The position numbers and the translations under genes were made by a program. From Cannabis sativa (taxonomy: Eukaryota; Streptophyta; Magnoliopsida; Rosales; Cannabaceae), in NCBI RefSeq assembly GCF_029168945.1, contig NC_083604.1, forward strand, positions 42,031,686 to 42,095,685: DNA of 64,000 nucleotides, written 5' to 3'. Every line of letters starts with the position of its first letter. The stretch's first letter is position 1. The notes beneath the pieces were generated by a model. The model had not been told where the DNA came from. It saw only the letters and a program-made list of their open reading frames with translations, and did not search any database. Positions 36,801 through 47,500 of this stretch are shown here, in pieces.

Positions 36801-37190
36801 TCCGTTCTGTTTATGGTTGAAGCTATGGCTTTAAAGGAGGCTTTGAGTTAGGTGAAAGGAAGGTGGGTGGAGGGCGGTGTGCCTGCTGATGTGGTTATGG
36901 AGTCGGATTCGCTACTGCTGGTGCAAGCCGTGCAACAGAAGAAGCTGATATCATCTCTGGTGGGGCTAATTATCTCGGACTGTATTGCTCTTATGCAATC
37001 CTTTTATTTGTTTCCTATTTCAATTAATTTTGTTAAACGTTCCTAGAACCAGACGACTAATTTTTTAGCTCGTTCTTCTGGTTCTATTCTGGGTTGTATT
37101 TCCCGCGGGGGATGTCTCCCTACTGGTTTGGAAGCTACTTTGGTAACTGATTTGATTTAATAAAAGTTTAATTTTCTGGTTTAAAAAAAT
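33840..37190 (+). pseudogene. 5'-truncated L1-type LINE (RT, zinc knuckle, RNase H), dead
   Basis: Second-ORF remnant of a plant L1-like non-LTR retrotransposon. In order: pre-RT region (33840-34328, ...YWLREGDQNTRYLHA); RT start LVLISKKSPSVMGDLRPIAL (34530-34590); QGDPLSTYLFIICVEGL (34965-35010); the catalytic FADD box read as MLFADDNFLYC (about 35097-35130); a maturase-like part; a zf-RVT block CPLCNWEDETIFHLMVSC (36299-36352); and an RNase H domain from about 36680 (VNCDAVVFDDD) with ESDSLLLVQAV near 36900. It ends with a short A run at 37183-37189. The endonuclease domain is absent and there are many stops and frameshifts, so it is inactive. Target duplications were not found. Confidence 0.9.
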
Positions 37191-38109
37191 AGTTATTCAC
37201 AAATCAAAATAAAATCATTTTGCTAAGTTTCTAAAACAAGTAGTTATTATTATTTTCTTCTTCTTCTTTCATTTCATTATTTCCTTAAATTTAGATATTG
37301 TATATAGGAAAATTTTTAAGTGAGAGCATTACTTTTGCTCTCACATGTAAGAACATTTTTTTTTAGACTTTTCATTAGTTGAATAGGGTAGTTGTATGGT
37401 ATTAACATGTGTTGTTGAGTAGGGTTTGTTTGGCATAAAAAAAAATTATGTTGATTTCTTAAATCCTTTTTATTATTATTCTTGTTTAATATTCATAAAA
37501 ATGTAATATTAAGCCTAGATATTTTTAGACTTTGCTAAACAACTACATCTTCTCTTATAAATCTTAAATTTATTTTTTTAGTTGAATAAAGTAATGAAAT
37601 TGAGGAGTTTCTTATGTTAGAAAATCTTTCTTTCATTTAGTGTAAAAAAAATAAAGAAGAAGAAGAAGTGATTAACATATAGATGAGTAGATACAATAAA
37701 TATTAAATAAATGGAGTATATTTTCTAATACTCCATATATTATTTTTTTATTAACTGAATCTATATTCAAAATACTTTGCATAAAAAAAAATGAATAGAT
37801 GTTATAAAAAAAATACTTGTAAATAAGAAATTGTTATAAAAATGAATAAAAAATTGCTACTCACATTAAAAAAAATTGTTGTATCCTTTAAAAGTAAAAA
37901 TAATAAGAATAATAATTATAAATTAAATTAAAATTGTTATGGGCTTGTTTGGTAGGCTATATAAAAGTCATATTGTATTAAATAATAAATAATACTATGT
38001 TTAGATAAAACAATGTATTATATTAATTGTTACGACAAATTTTTTTAATACAATGTAAGTTGTATTATTTAATACATAACAAATGATCTGTATTAACTTG
38101 TATTATAAT

Positions 38110-38515
38110 ATTTACAAAAAGATCTAGCGTCAACCCCAATCTTCAACCCGGATGAAAGGTTCTAGACCTGGACCCAGATCGGGACCCAAATCCTAGACTT
38201 GAACATGGACCCCGAACTGGACCCAGACCCAAATTTGGGACCCAAACCGGTCTCTGGACCCGAACACCGGACCCAGACCCAAACCTGGACCAAGACACGG
38301 GACCCAATACCCGAGACCCGAACCTCAACCTAGACCCAAGACCTAGGACCAGACCCGGATCCCAAACCTGGATCTGAACTCGAATCTGAACCCGAACCTG
38401 AACCCAAACATAGGACCCCAGACCCAGACCCAGACCTCAGACAGGGACCCGAACCCCAAACCCTAGACCTCAAACCAAAACCCAAACCCCAGACCCAGAC
38501 CCGACTCGAAATCGG
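38110..38515. repeat. Degenerate GGGTCC/GGACCC minisatellite
   Basis: A C/A-rich plus strand built from short units such as 'gacccaaacc', 'ggacccgaac' and 'cccagacccaga' with no fixed period; the minus strand is correspondingly G-rich with many GGG runs. The minus-strand open frame 38143-38328 is only the translated repeat (G, S and R rich) and is not called as a gene. Confidence 0.85.
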
Positions 38516-38885
38516 TGTTGGGCTCAGTTTATTGAAAATATATTCTAACTTTACACAACCTATTAATGTTAGGATTTATAAAACACTCAAGAAATATATA
38601 TATTATCACAAATCTAAACATATTCCTAAAAGTACTTTAATATAAAAAATCCTAAATCCTAAATCTATAGAACCTTTGCTAAATTAAAGAAGAATATGAT
38701 AAAAGATGAGTGAAAACACTAACCTGAAGCCATTGTTGGAGATTGCAAAGAATGTTATGATCTTTCAAGAATACACTATTTCTCTAATTTCTCTGATGGG
38801 GAAGGAGAGAATATAGAAATCCTAGTGTTTCTTGGGGACCACTACCTATTTATAGACTCATCTTAGAATGAGTTTTGGGTATTTA

Positions 38886-40778
38886 TGTTGGGTTTTATGC
38901 CCTAAATAAAACTCATTTCAATATAATCAGATTTACTTATTAATATAGATTAGAAATAACATTTAATGTTTCATGGTTCACATGATTTATTTCATGATTA
39001 TATGTACATAATGTATAAATTCATCTGAAACCCTTTTCACATACTTGATCCTGTTTATTGTGCCGTCAACACATTGGAAGGTAAACATGACTATGTGAAT
39101 AAAGTTTCCTAGATTTATCAGACATAGGGTTTTACTGATATGATAATCTACAATAGAGTTTACTTGCATTTGGATAAGTGCTATGTTCTTTCCAGAGCAT
39201 TGGTTAAAGTAAAGCTCAGGTTGGATGCATGGAGTATGCATCGGAAGGGACCGATATTGAACTTTGACTTAGATTTATTAAACTTACCGTAATATCTATT
39301 CAAGTCAATATCGCCTAGTTGATCCTAGATCAAATGTTCTTAATCATGTTACGATTAGGCTCAATCTTGAAAGACTATTCGTGTTCTTTGATTTGTTAGT
39401 TAAGCCTACTTTTAGGTCAGGGTGATACGTACATTTTGGGAACACGGTAGTGCAATTGAGTGGGAGCGCTAGCATAAACATGGAATCTATAACTTCTATC
39501 TGGCGAATAGTAAGCAAAGGATGATCTCCTTCGAGCTTGACCAAACGAACATAAATGGTGGAGTACTCATTTCACATAAGCTGAAATATCATTTATACGG
39601 GGTCAAGTGTTTTAAGGATAAAATACATTGTAGGGTGTAACGGTAATCTAATCCCTTTACAGTGTAGAACATTCATATAGAGGATCATTGATCAAATTAG
39701 GATTATAACAATGGATAACGAATGATGCGTCTATATGGGGGAACATATAGAGCATTCTATATACTGAGAGTGCAATTCTAAGTTCTATGCGTGAATTCAA
39801 CGAAGAATTAATAAGTTAGTGAATTTTAGTAATAAATTCTTGATCTACTTATTGGAAGCTCGGTTATATAGACCCATGGTCCCCGCACTAGTTGAGATAA
39901 TATTGCTTGTAAGACTCATGTAGTTGGTTTTGATTAATCAATTATAATTCTCAAATTAGACTATGTCTATTTGTGAATTTTTCACTAAGTAAGGGCGAAA
40001 TTGTAAAGAAAGAGTTTTAGGGGCATATTTGTTAATTATGATACTTTGTATGGTTCAATTAATAAATATGATAAATGACAATATTATTTAATAATTATTT
40101 ATAGTTATTAAATTGTTAGAATTGACCTTTAAATGGTTGAATTAGAAAATTTGCGTTTTTGAGAAAATCAGATGCAGAAAAGATAAAACTGCAAAATTGC
40201 AAAAAGTGAGGCCCAAATCCACTAAGCATGGCCGACCACTTTTGTAGGCAATTTAAACTGATATTTTCATTATTTTAATGCCAAATAATTCAAACCTAAC
40301 CCTAGTGGAATGCTATAAATAGATAGTGAAGGCTTCAGGAAAATTACACTTTTCTTCTGACAATTCTGATTCAGAAAAACCTAAGCCTTCTCTCTCCCTA
40401 TCTGGCCGACCACTCCTTCTCTCTTTCTTCCCTCTTAAATTTCGAAATTCTTAGTGTATGAGTAGTGCCCACACACAACAAGTGATACCTCAACCATAGT
40501 GAGGAAGATCGTGAAGAAAGACTTTCAGCAAGAAGGAGTTTCAGCATCAAGGATTCAGAGAAAGAGATCCAGGTTCAGATCTTGATAATACTCTGCTATA
40601 GAAAGGATACAAGGGTTAGAGATCTGAACGGAAGGAGTCATTTAATTCCGCTGCACCCAATGTAAGGTTTCCTAAACTTTATACGTGTTTATTTCATCGT
40701 TTTAGAAAGTTCATATTTAGGGTGTTAATCAACATACTTGTGAGTAGATCTAAGATCCTGGTAAAATAATTTCCAACA
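38886..40778 (+). mobile_element. Solo LTR of family A
   Basis: 1893 bp, TGTTGGGTTTTATGCCC to ...TTTCCAACA, flanked by the 5-bp duplication ATTTA at 38881-38885 and 40779-40783. A TATA-like ctataaatag is at 40313. There is no internal element sequence. Confidence 0.94.
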
Positions 40779-41329
40779 ATTTATAATTTGCCCCCTCAAT
40801 AAATTATAAATTAACTCATAGTATCTACACATTATTTTCATGATAATTTAATACCCTTTTGATACTCATAACATAATTGGTCACTTAATTTTGTATTTCA
40901 CTTTATTATAGCATATACATTATACATATGTACCCACAATAGGAATTTAATCCAACAATTAATACAAATCAATACCAATTATAATATTGTATTAAATAAT
41001 ACTAGTACAATACAATACAATCTATTAAAATACAATACAATACAATTCAATACAATAAAATACGATGTACTGAACGAACCTTATATGTATAACATTTATA
41101 CATGTGGCTTTAGTATTGAAATACATAATTGAGAAAAATCTAATACAACACCCCTACGATAAATGAATAAATTAAAAAGAAAATGCAATTAAAATGTCCT
41201 CATTCATGAGAGCAAAAGTGTTTCTCTCACCAAAGGAGTGCCCTATTTATATATATAAATTTTATATATTTTCTAAACATACAGCACACTAGAAATAAAT
41301 AAATATAGGGTTAGTTAAATTAATAAACA

Positions 41330-42660
41330 TAAATTTTTGCTTGGCCAAAGAGCTACCCTCAGAGTCGTTCAGCCAATGTCAAGTGAAAATGTCGCTTAGC
41401 TACAGGGAGGCTGAAGTCACTTCCTAAAAAAAGAAAAGAGGATTAGACAAGGTGAAGAGAATCCACCACCACACCAACATATTGGCATGAAGTAAGGTTC
41501 AAGCAAGGGAAGCCTCCAATGCAAGGCAGGCACCTCCTTAAAGAAAACGAGGGCCTCACGCTTCGACAGGGCAAATTCCCCAACTCACTCAGTTGACAAG
41601 AACACTTGAAAGAATTCTTGTAGACTGAGGGATAAGTGTTAACCCCAAAAATTAGCGTTGCTAACTTTTGAGTTTAGTTAACTAATCTCAGAGCAATTAA
41701 CAAAAGTGCATTCAATGAGCATGCCTACTCAAAATGTATTTTGCAACGTTGCCATCGATACTCGTAATTCTCGGGATGCACTCGTGCGATTCGATGATTG
41801 ACCCAGTGGTGATCAAACGACGAGAGCACGTGCGTAAGAAGGAGAGGTTGCACATGTATGAATGAGTGTTGCATGCATGTGTGTGCGAGGGCGTGTTGGT
41901 GCAAGTAGGGGGCTCGCATGTGGGTCGTGCATGTGTGTGTGAGTATTGTGCCACGTGTGTGTGCTGGTGTGAGTAGGGGGCTTGCATGAAAGTCGTGCGT
42001 GTGTGAGGATGTTGTGTCGTGTGTGTGTATGTGTTGGTGCAAGTAGGGGGCTCGTATGCGAGCCCATGGGGGGCTCACAGCGAGCCATGTGTGCGTGTGT
42101 GTGTTGTGTCGTGTTTTGAGAGTTATAAATTATGTAAGGCAGAGGTGAACGCATATCGACGAGAATGACATTGGAGGAAGAATCAAAGGACAAGGCATGC
42201 AAAGAAAAAGCATGCAACCACGCCTTCTAAAGACTCTAAAAGCAAGGAGGTACGAGAAGCGGTGATAACAGACTTGCGAGGTATGAGGACCCCACCAAGG
42301 GTACACTGCAACCATTCTCCTGCAACATGTAGCCAAGGACCACACGCCTGCAACCTGTACCCGGGGACCACATGCCTGCAACCGGTGACCCCCTGACACC
42401 AGACAAGGGTGCTCCAGCACCTGTGACTTGCAGCACGAAAGCGACATTTTGTCCCCTTCGGACCACTTTGTACTCTAGACCATTAGAGCCTAGTAATACC
42501 CCCATCTCAGATGTGAGAGGGAGTTGGAAAATCATTTTTGTAACTCAGACCTTGAATGCAATAGAGAGAAAAACTTTCAGAAATCTTTTCATCTTCATCT
42601 TCATTTTAACCATCATCTTATTTTTGAGTTGCTTTACATTTTCCGGCCACTAGATTAGTT
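41330..42660. other. GC-richer unassigned repeat-like block
   Basis: Markedly richer in G and C than its surroundings. It contains the GT-rich repeats at 41880-42115, then a stretch ending 'ttgtaactcagaccttgaatgcaatagagag' and a T/C-rich tail to 'ttttccggccacta' (42645). The tail resembles the R/U5 end of an LTR, but I could not find matching ends or a target duplication. Open frames on both strands here are repeat translations. Confidence 0.4.
41880..42115. repeat. GT-rich tandem repeat, about 70-bp period
   Basis: Three related units contain 'tgttggtg(c/t)(a/g)agtagggggct(c/t)g', at about 41898, 41965 and 42034, separated by (GT)n-rich spacers. A fourth 'gggggctc' is at 42070. Minus-strand frames read as His/Thr-rich low complexity. 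Confidence 0.75.
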
Positions 42661-43702
42661 GACGAGTTTTCACCGTCAATATTATCCATTAAATACTTAC
42701 TTTTAGGGTATAAATCTTAACAAATCTAACTAACTGCTCTTAAATGAACTACTTCATCAACTGCCTTTAAATACTAAATCTTCTTCATAATTCATTAACA
42801 CGAAAAAAGCACAAAATGTAGTGAGAGAAAGTGCAAGAAGATTATCTTTATATATAGGGAGTACACTGTGAAAGAGTTTGTGTTCTAAAGGAGAAAGGTT
42901 TTGTAATGAGCTACATGAATGTATGAATGTGTATGCTAGGTGAGAGAGTATGAGAGTAAAACAAGTGTGAGAACTTGAGATTGAGAATTCATACTTAACT
43001 ATGATGTACTCAATTTATCGATCTTGGAATGAGATGGAGTAGGACTAATTTCACATAGAACTTAGGATTTGAACCAAGAGAAATCCTTGTGTTGTCTTTT
43101 TTCGGTTTGATTTGTGTGATTTGATTATGTTTGATTATGTCCAGTATGTGTTTGTTCGTATGTTATTTTGAGTTTCTTGGTTTCTTTTATCTACTGATTG
43201 TTTTAGTTTGATCTCGAGCAACATAAGTTTCCAACCGTCTAGATAAATTGAGAGAGAACAGAAGAAGATGAAAGAGAAAATGAGGGTATGTTGTAGTGAG
43301 ATGGGTATTTTAAAAATTAAAGGAAATCATTAGCATAAGTTTATAATGTTGAAACCATGGGGAATTGATAATACAAGCCAGAATTGTGGAGTTGGAAGGA
43401 ACTAAATAAACATTATGGAATGAATGTAATTGTTGTCTAAACTCCATTGGTCGGTAGTTGACTCATATAGTCAAAGGTTAGATGCTTAATTGTTAATGGA
43501 TTTGTGGCTTGACAATTCAAAAATGTCACCTGTGAAATTAACTGATGTAAGTATTTTGTTTGATCTAGAAAAGTCATTTCACTTCATTGCAAATCTATTT
43601 CTAAATCAAGTCTCATGCTCCACATTCCATGCCATTGATTATTGAAGAATTACTTTGTAAAGGTAAATTTATAATAAGAATCTTAGATTGACAATCTATC
43701 TA
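42661..43702. other. Unassigned intergenic DNA
   Basis: Contains a stretch rich in 'gtgagag' and 'atgaatgta' pieces (42815-42970) and simple-sequence-like T/G DNA near 43090-43200. No coding frame and no recognised element ends. Confidence 0.4.
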
Positions 43703-44479
43703 TCTATATATCTATATAATTGTGTTGTTGGGGTATGTGACATGGCATTCTATCATTTTAGTATTATCATTTTTCTATTTTATGGATTTTTTAAAATTTA
43801 TCTATTTTTATGGTTTTTTTATTCTATTTTTAAATTTAATTAGCTGTTTCACTTACATATTAATGATATTTAGAAGATGAGGAGACACTTAATCTCTTAC
43901 TATCTATTCATAAAATTATTTAAACTACATTACTGTATCTTTTAATATTGATTGTTCATAAATATATGGTAACCGCGTATGTGTATTCATTAGTTTTTTT
44001 TTTTTTTGAATAAAAGATGATGACTTTATTAATGCATTTCTTGCTCAATTACATCAAAGATGTTACTCGGAATGGAGGAAACCGAATAACTACAATCAGC
44101 ATGTAACCATGAAACTCGAGCAAAAGCATGAGCAACATGATTAGCAGATCGTTTAACAAAACGAAAATTAACATTATTCAAGTTGGAAAGAAGAGATTTG
44201 CACTCCTCGATGCAACTACCAAAGGAGAAGCCATAGTTATGGAACTTCGGAGAGCTTGGACGGTAACAAGACTATCCATCTCCACTATGACGTTGGAGAT
44301 ATTTGAATTCTTTATCCAACTTAGAGCTTCTTTCACTCCTAACGCCTCAGCATAACCAGGATCAACCCTTCCTTGCCAAGAGTCGGTCCTAGCATGGATG
44401 AAACAACCGGTAGTGTCCCGAAGCACCCAACCAAAACCAAATCGGTTCTTATCCGCAAACGTAGCAGCGTCCACATTAA
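43703..44479 (+). repeat. Tandem 777-bp duplication, copy 1
   Basis: Nearly identical to copy 2, which is 44480-44660 plus 52394-52990 around the Copia insertion. The boundary shares 'aatct', so copy 1 stops at exactly the point where copy 2 continues with 'tcttgaaata'. Only a few base differences and a one-base difference in the T run are visible. Confidence 0.93.
43994..44479 (-). pseudogene. LINE 3' end fragment (RNase H), duplication copy 1
   Basis: Read on the minus strand: part of the RNase H-like domain at the end of a plant L1 LINE (GFGWVLRDTTGCFIHA, DPGYAEALGVKEALSW, VIVEMDSLVTVQAL), then a stop, a 3' UTR and a poly(A) tail seen as 14 T at 43994-44007. A frameshift follows SSITMASP, present in both copies, so it predates the duplication. 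It is severed at 44479 by the duplication junction. Confidence 0.85.
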
Positions 44480-44655
44480 TCTATATATCTATATAATTGT
44501 GTTGTTGGGGTATGTGACATGGCATTCTATCATTTTAGTATTATCATTTTTCTATTTTATGGATTTTTTAAAATTTATCTATTTTTATGGTTTTTTTATT
44601 TTATTTTTAAATTTAATTAGCTGTTTCACTTACATATTAATGATATTTAGAAGAT

Positions 44656-44660
44656 GAGGA
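44656..44660. repeat. Target-site duplication of Copia element C
   Basis: GAGGA here and again at 52389-52393. The undivided sequence 'gatgaggagaca' is preserved in copy 1 near 43877-43890, which independently confirms the empty site. Confidence 0.95.
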
Positions 44661-45169
44661 TATTAGAATATTTTATTTATGGAAATTATTTTCTAATTAA
44701 GGAAATGATTTTCTATTTAAGGAAATAAATAAATAATTGATTTTCTGATAAATGAATATTTTATATTCATTGAATCTGGAAAAAAATCAATTATGTAATA
44801 TTCTATATATGGTCAGATTTCTATATTCATTACCTGATTTGATTTCCTGAATTAATTGTCAAAATATTCTGACAATTAATGTGGCACAGATACTGATGGA
44901 GTATCTCACCTATAAATAAAGGGTCTCGGTCCCCGAGCTCCTCACTCATTCTGAATTCATTCAGCAAATTCCATCTAAAGAGAGTTGAGAGAGCGAGGAA
45001 GCCCGAACTCCAATACCGAAGCTATCGCAGGGATTGAAGCTCAAAGATCAATGGCTGGAGGTACATCGATCCTTTCATTGCATATATTATTGATATGATT
45101 ACAGTTTATTTTCCGCATTTCATATCATTTGTATATGCTATATTACATACACTACATTATAGTCTAACA
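44661..45169 (+). mobile_element. 5' LTR of Copia element C
   Basis: Starts TATTAGAATA and ends CTAACA, so the first dinucleotide is TA, not the usual TG; the 3' LTR agrees. A TATA-like cctataaataaagg is at about 44910-44923, so R should start near 44940. An ATG at 45051-45053 (ATG GCT GGA G) is followed by a splice-donor-like gtacat and may be the start of gag. Confidence 0.94.
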
Positions 45170-45171
45170 GT

Positions 45172-45183
45172 TGGTATCAGAGC
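45172..45183 (+). promoter_or_regulatory. Primer binding site of Copia element C
   Basis: TGGTATCAGAGC, two bases after the LTR. This is the standard plant Copia PBS, complementary to the 3' end of initiator methionine tRNA. Confidence 0.95.
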
Positions 45184-45214
45184 GGATTTATCTCTGCCTT
45201 GATTTTATTTGAGT

Positions 45215-45560
45215 TTCATATATATATATATACATACATATACTGTTCATATATATATATTTGTTATGTTCAGTTCGTATATATACATATACTCATATTC
45301 ATATAATTCCAAATATATATATAAAATTCATACGTATACACATATATATATACATTTATTCATAAATTTATATATATATATAATACATTTACGTACAACG
45401 TACAGTATATATATATTTTTCATTTTTTTTTGTATATTTACGTATATGTATATATGTTTATATATATATATATTGTATATTATATATATGTTTTATCACA
45501 TAATAATAATCATAATATTCATTTTCATTTATGTGATATATACATGCATATATATATAAC
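45215..45560. repeat. (TA)n-rich low-complexity tract in the Copia leader
   Basis: A long run of tatata and catata blocks. The plus-strand open frame 45209-45559 is a translated microsatellite and is not called as a gene. Confidence 0.85.
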
Positions 45561-45950
45561 ATAAAGTTATAGGTTAAAGTTTATTTTTTTTCCGTTTTTC
45601 ATTTTTTATTTTTCGGTGTTTATTTCGAATTCTATATACATTACTATATTCGTATAGTATTATAGATCGATCTAAGCATTGAAAATCCATTGAAAAACTT
45701 AAAGATGGAAAAAATTTTCAGTTAACTTTTTCGGACCCGATTAACTTTGTGATATTAAAGTTTATATTTTTTCGTGTTTTCGTGCATAAAATCTACGTGG
45801 ATCTCTTTATTATTTGATTTAGAACCATTTAGATTTGAAAACACGCAATTTGGTCGTCGGAAACGCAATTTCCGATCGGGTTCGGGTCGGGTTCGACGGA
45901 CCCGCGTGCAGAAAAACAGGTCAAAATCGACCCGGTTTGGCTGAAGAAGA

Positions 45951-46270
45951 CGACGCAAACGACATGTCGTTTGTCAAAAAACGACGTGACGTGTCGTTTG
46001 CTAAAACACGACGTGTCGTTTGTCAAAAACGACGTGTCGTTTGAAACCACGTTGCAGTTGTCGTTGTTGAAAAACGACATGTCATTTTTCACATTGTTGA
46101 AAACGACATGTCGTTTTTCGTATTCTGAGGCAGCCCTTTGGTGAATGAAACGACGTGTCGTTTTTCCCTTGGGGAAAACGACGTGTCATTTTTTTGTGTG
46201 TTCTGCACCCTTTAGATTGCTAAAAACGACGTGTCGTTTTTGCCTTTTGCAAAAACGACATTTCGTTTAC
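45951..46270. repeat. Array of AAACGACRTGTCGTTT palindromes
   Basis: About ten full or near-full 16-bp palindromes, at about 45957, 45980, 46007, 46026, 46071, 46100, 46148, 46174, 46222 and 46252. The spacers differ in length and sequence. Most have ACGTGTC at the centre, which matches the core of plant ABA-response elements; others have ACATGTC. The array lies in the leader, inside the probable gag intron. Confidence 0.9.
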
Positions 46271-47500
46271 AGGCAATGTGTTTTTTCAAAAAAAAAAAAG
46301 GAAAAAATTCCGAATTTTTTATAAATTTTTTATTTATTTGGAATATTAATTATTTTCCTAATTTCGTGTTAATTTAGTCAATAAATTGCATTTAGTTAAT
46401 TTTCCATTTTTGTTTAATACATATATATAGTATAAATTGAAAATGGAAATTTGTTCAAGTTGGTAATTTATTACATGATTTATTTAGGCATGTAAAAATT
46501 GTGCTAATTTGTGCATTTAATTATATATTACCAAATTTCTGCAATTTATTGTCTAAATTAATTTTGAAAAATCTGCCATTAATTTCATATTAAGGAATTT
46601 GCATTTAATTAATGATCATACATTAATTGTATTATTTTGTATTTATTTGACAAATTTATGTTTAATGCAATTAATTTAGATTTGTATGATTTAAATGCTA
46701 TACATAAATTTCTTTTATAGTGCTAGATATATTTAGAAATATTCAAACATTAAGATAGGTTGAATATTTTATTTAGCAATTAAATTTCATAAAACTTCAT
46801 AAAATTATTCATAAAAATATTCATAAAACTTTATAAAATGAATAAAATATGAATAAAACGTAAGTAATTTTGTGGTTTGACATAAGAAAACATGAACCTG
46901 GGACAAATGCTCATATCTAGAACGGTTTTTAATGATCTTCGGACGACCACACTAGGAGCACTAATCTCAGTGATAGTCTATTATGTTAATAACGAAATTA
47001 CTTTTAGGTAGAGCCCAATACCTAATGTCTAAAGTGAAAATATAATTTTTTATAATTAGGGAGTAGCCACAGCATCTTTAATTATATAAAATTATATATT
47101 AATTAAAATTCACCTTAATGGACAAAACTTGTAATTAATTATTTGGATATAATAATTTTACCCCACAGGGATTTTATTATATTTTTATAATTAATTAGGA
47201 TAATATATTAAGTTAAATTCTCTTAATTTACCCCACAGGGAGTTATGAGGATTTGATTTAATAGTGTTATCACAAATTTTAATTAAAGATAGATTTCATT
47301 CCTCCATTAATCTAAATTAACTATTTCATTAAATCTATCATAAAGTTCATATAACTTTATTAGATTTAAAATTTAGCCCACAGGCAATTTTAGATTTAAT
47401 AAAATTTACATCTTCATCATGTTTCTACATTGGTAAAACATGAATTCATTAAAGCCTCAATTCTTTTAACATCTAAATTTTTGTAATCCTATTCTTGCAG
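46271..47500 (+). other. AT-rich Copia leader, 3' part
   Basis: No coding frame. Four spaced copies of a CCCACAGG-like motif are at about 47048, 47158, 47230 and 47374. It ends in a pyrimidine-rich stretch and ttgcag at 47500, a good splice acceptor. Confidence 0.6.

Larger units (their letters stand above)
37941..41080. mobile_element. Candidate inner hAT-like non-autonomous element
   Basis: The left end GGGCTTGTTTGGTAGGC and the inverted right end GGTTCGTTCAGTACATCG match the loose GGG-C-GTTTGGTA type of hAT-like ends. Both arms continue into related 'tgtattaaataata' sequence. Possible 8-bp flanks (attgttat and atatgtat) match only in part. No transposase seen. A solo LTR lies inside. Confidence 0.35.
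37306..41244. mobile_element. Candidate DNA transposon with hairpin-bearing TIRs, internally nested
   Basis: The left end AGGAAAATTTTTAAGTGAG carries the hairpin GTGAGAGCA...TGCTCTCAC (37320-37346). The right end, read inward on the minus strand, is AGGGCACTCCTTTGGTGAG followed by GAGAG...CTCTC (hairpin region near 41206-41230). Both ends continue with 'acttttgctctca' and a '-acattttt' block. In between lie a second pair of inverted ends, a minisatellite and a solo LTR. No transposase is visible. Pairing of these two ends is inferred from orientation; they could belong to separate copies. Confidence 0.45.

Noticed and set aside
33840..37190. Functional LINE
   Set aside because: No endonuclease domain, and many stops and frameshifts through RT and RNase H.
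38143..38328. Gly/Ser/Arg-rich minus-strand open frame
   Set aside because: A translation of the GGGTCC minisatellite.
41712..42217. Overlapping His/Thr-rich minus-strand open frames
   Set aside because: Translated GT/CA-rich tandem repeats with no start context or conserved motif.
42130..42535. Minus-strand open frames of 60-105 codons
   Set aside because: Overlapping frames in a GC-richer repeat block; no family resemblance.
44128..44355. Plus-strand open frames at 44128 and 52639
   Set aside because: Complement of the LINE RNase H fragments, which carry the recognisable domain on the minus strand.
45209..45559. 116-codon Tyr/Ile-rich open frame
   Set aside because: A translated (TA)n/(CATA)n tract in the Copia leader.
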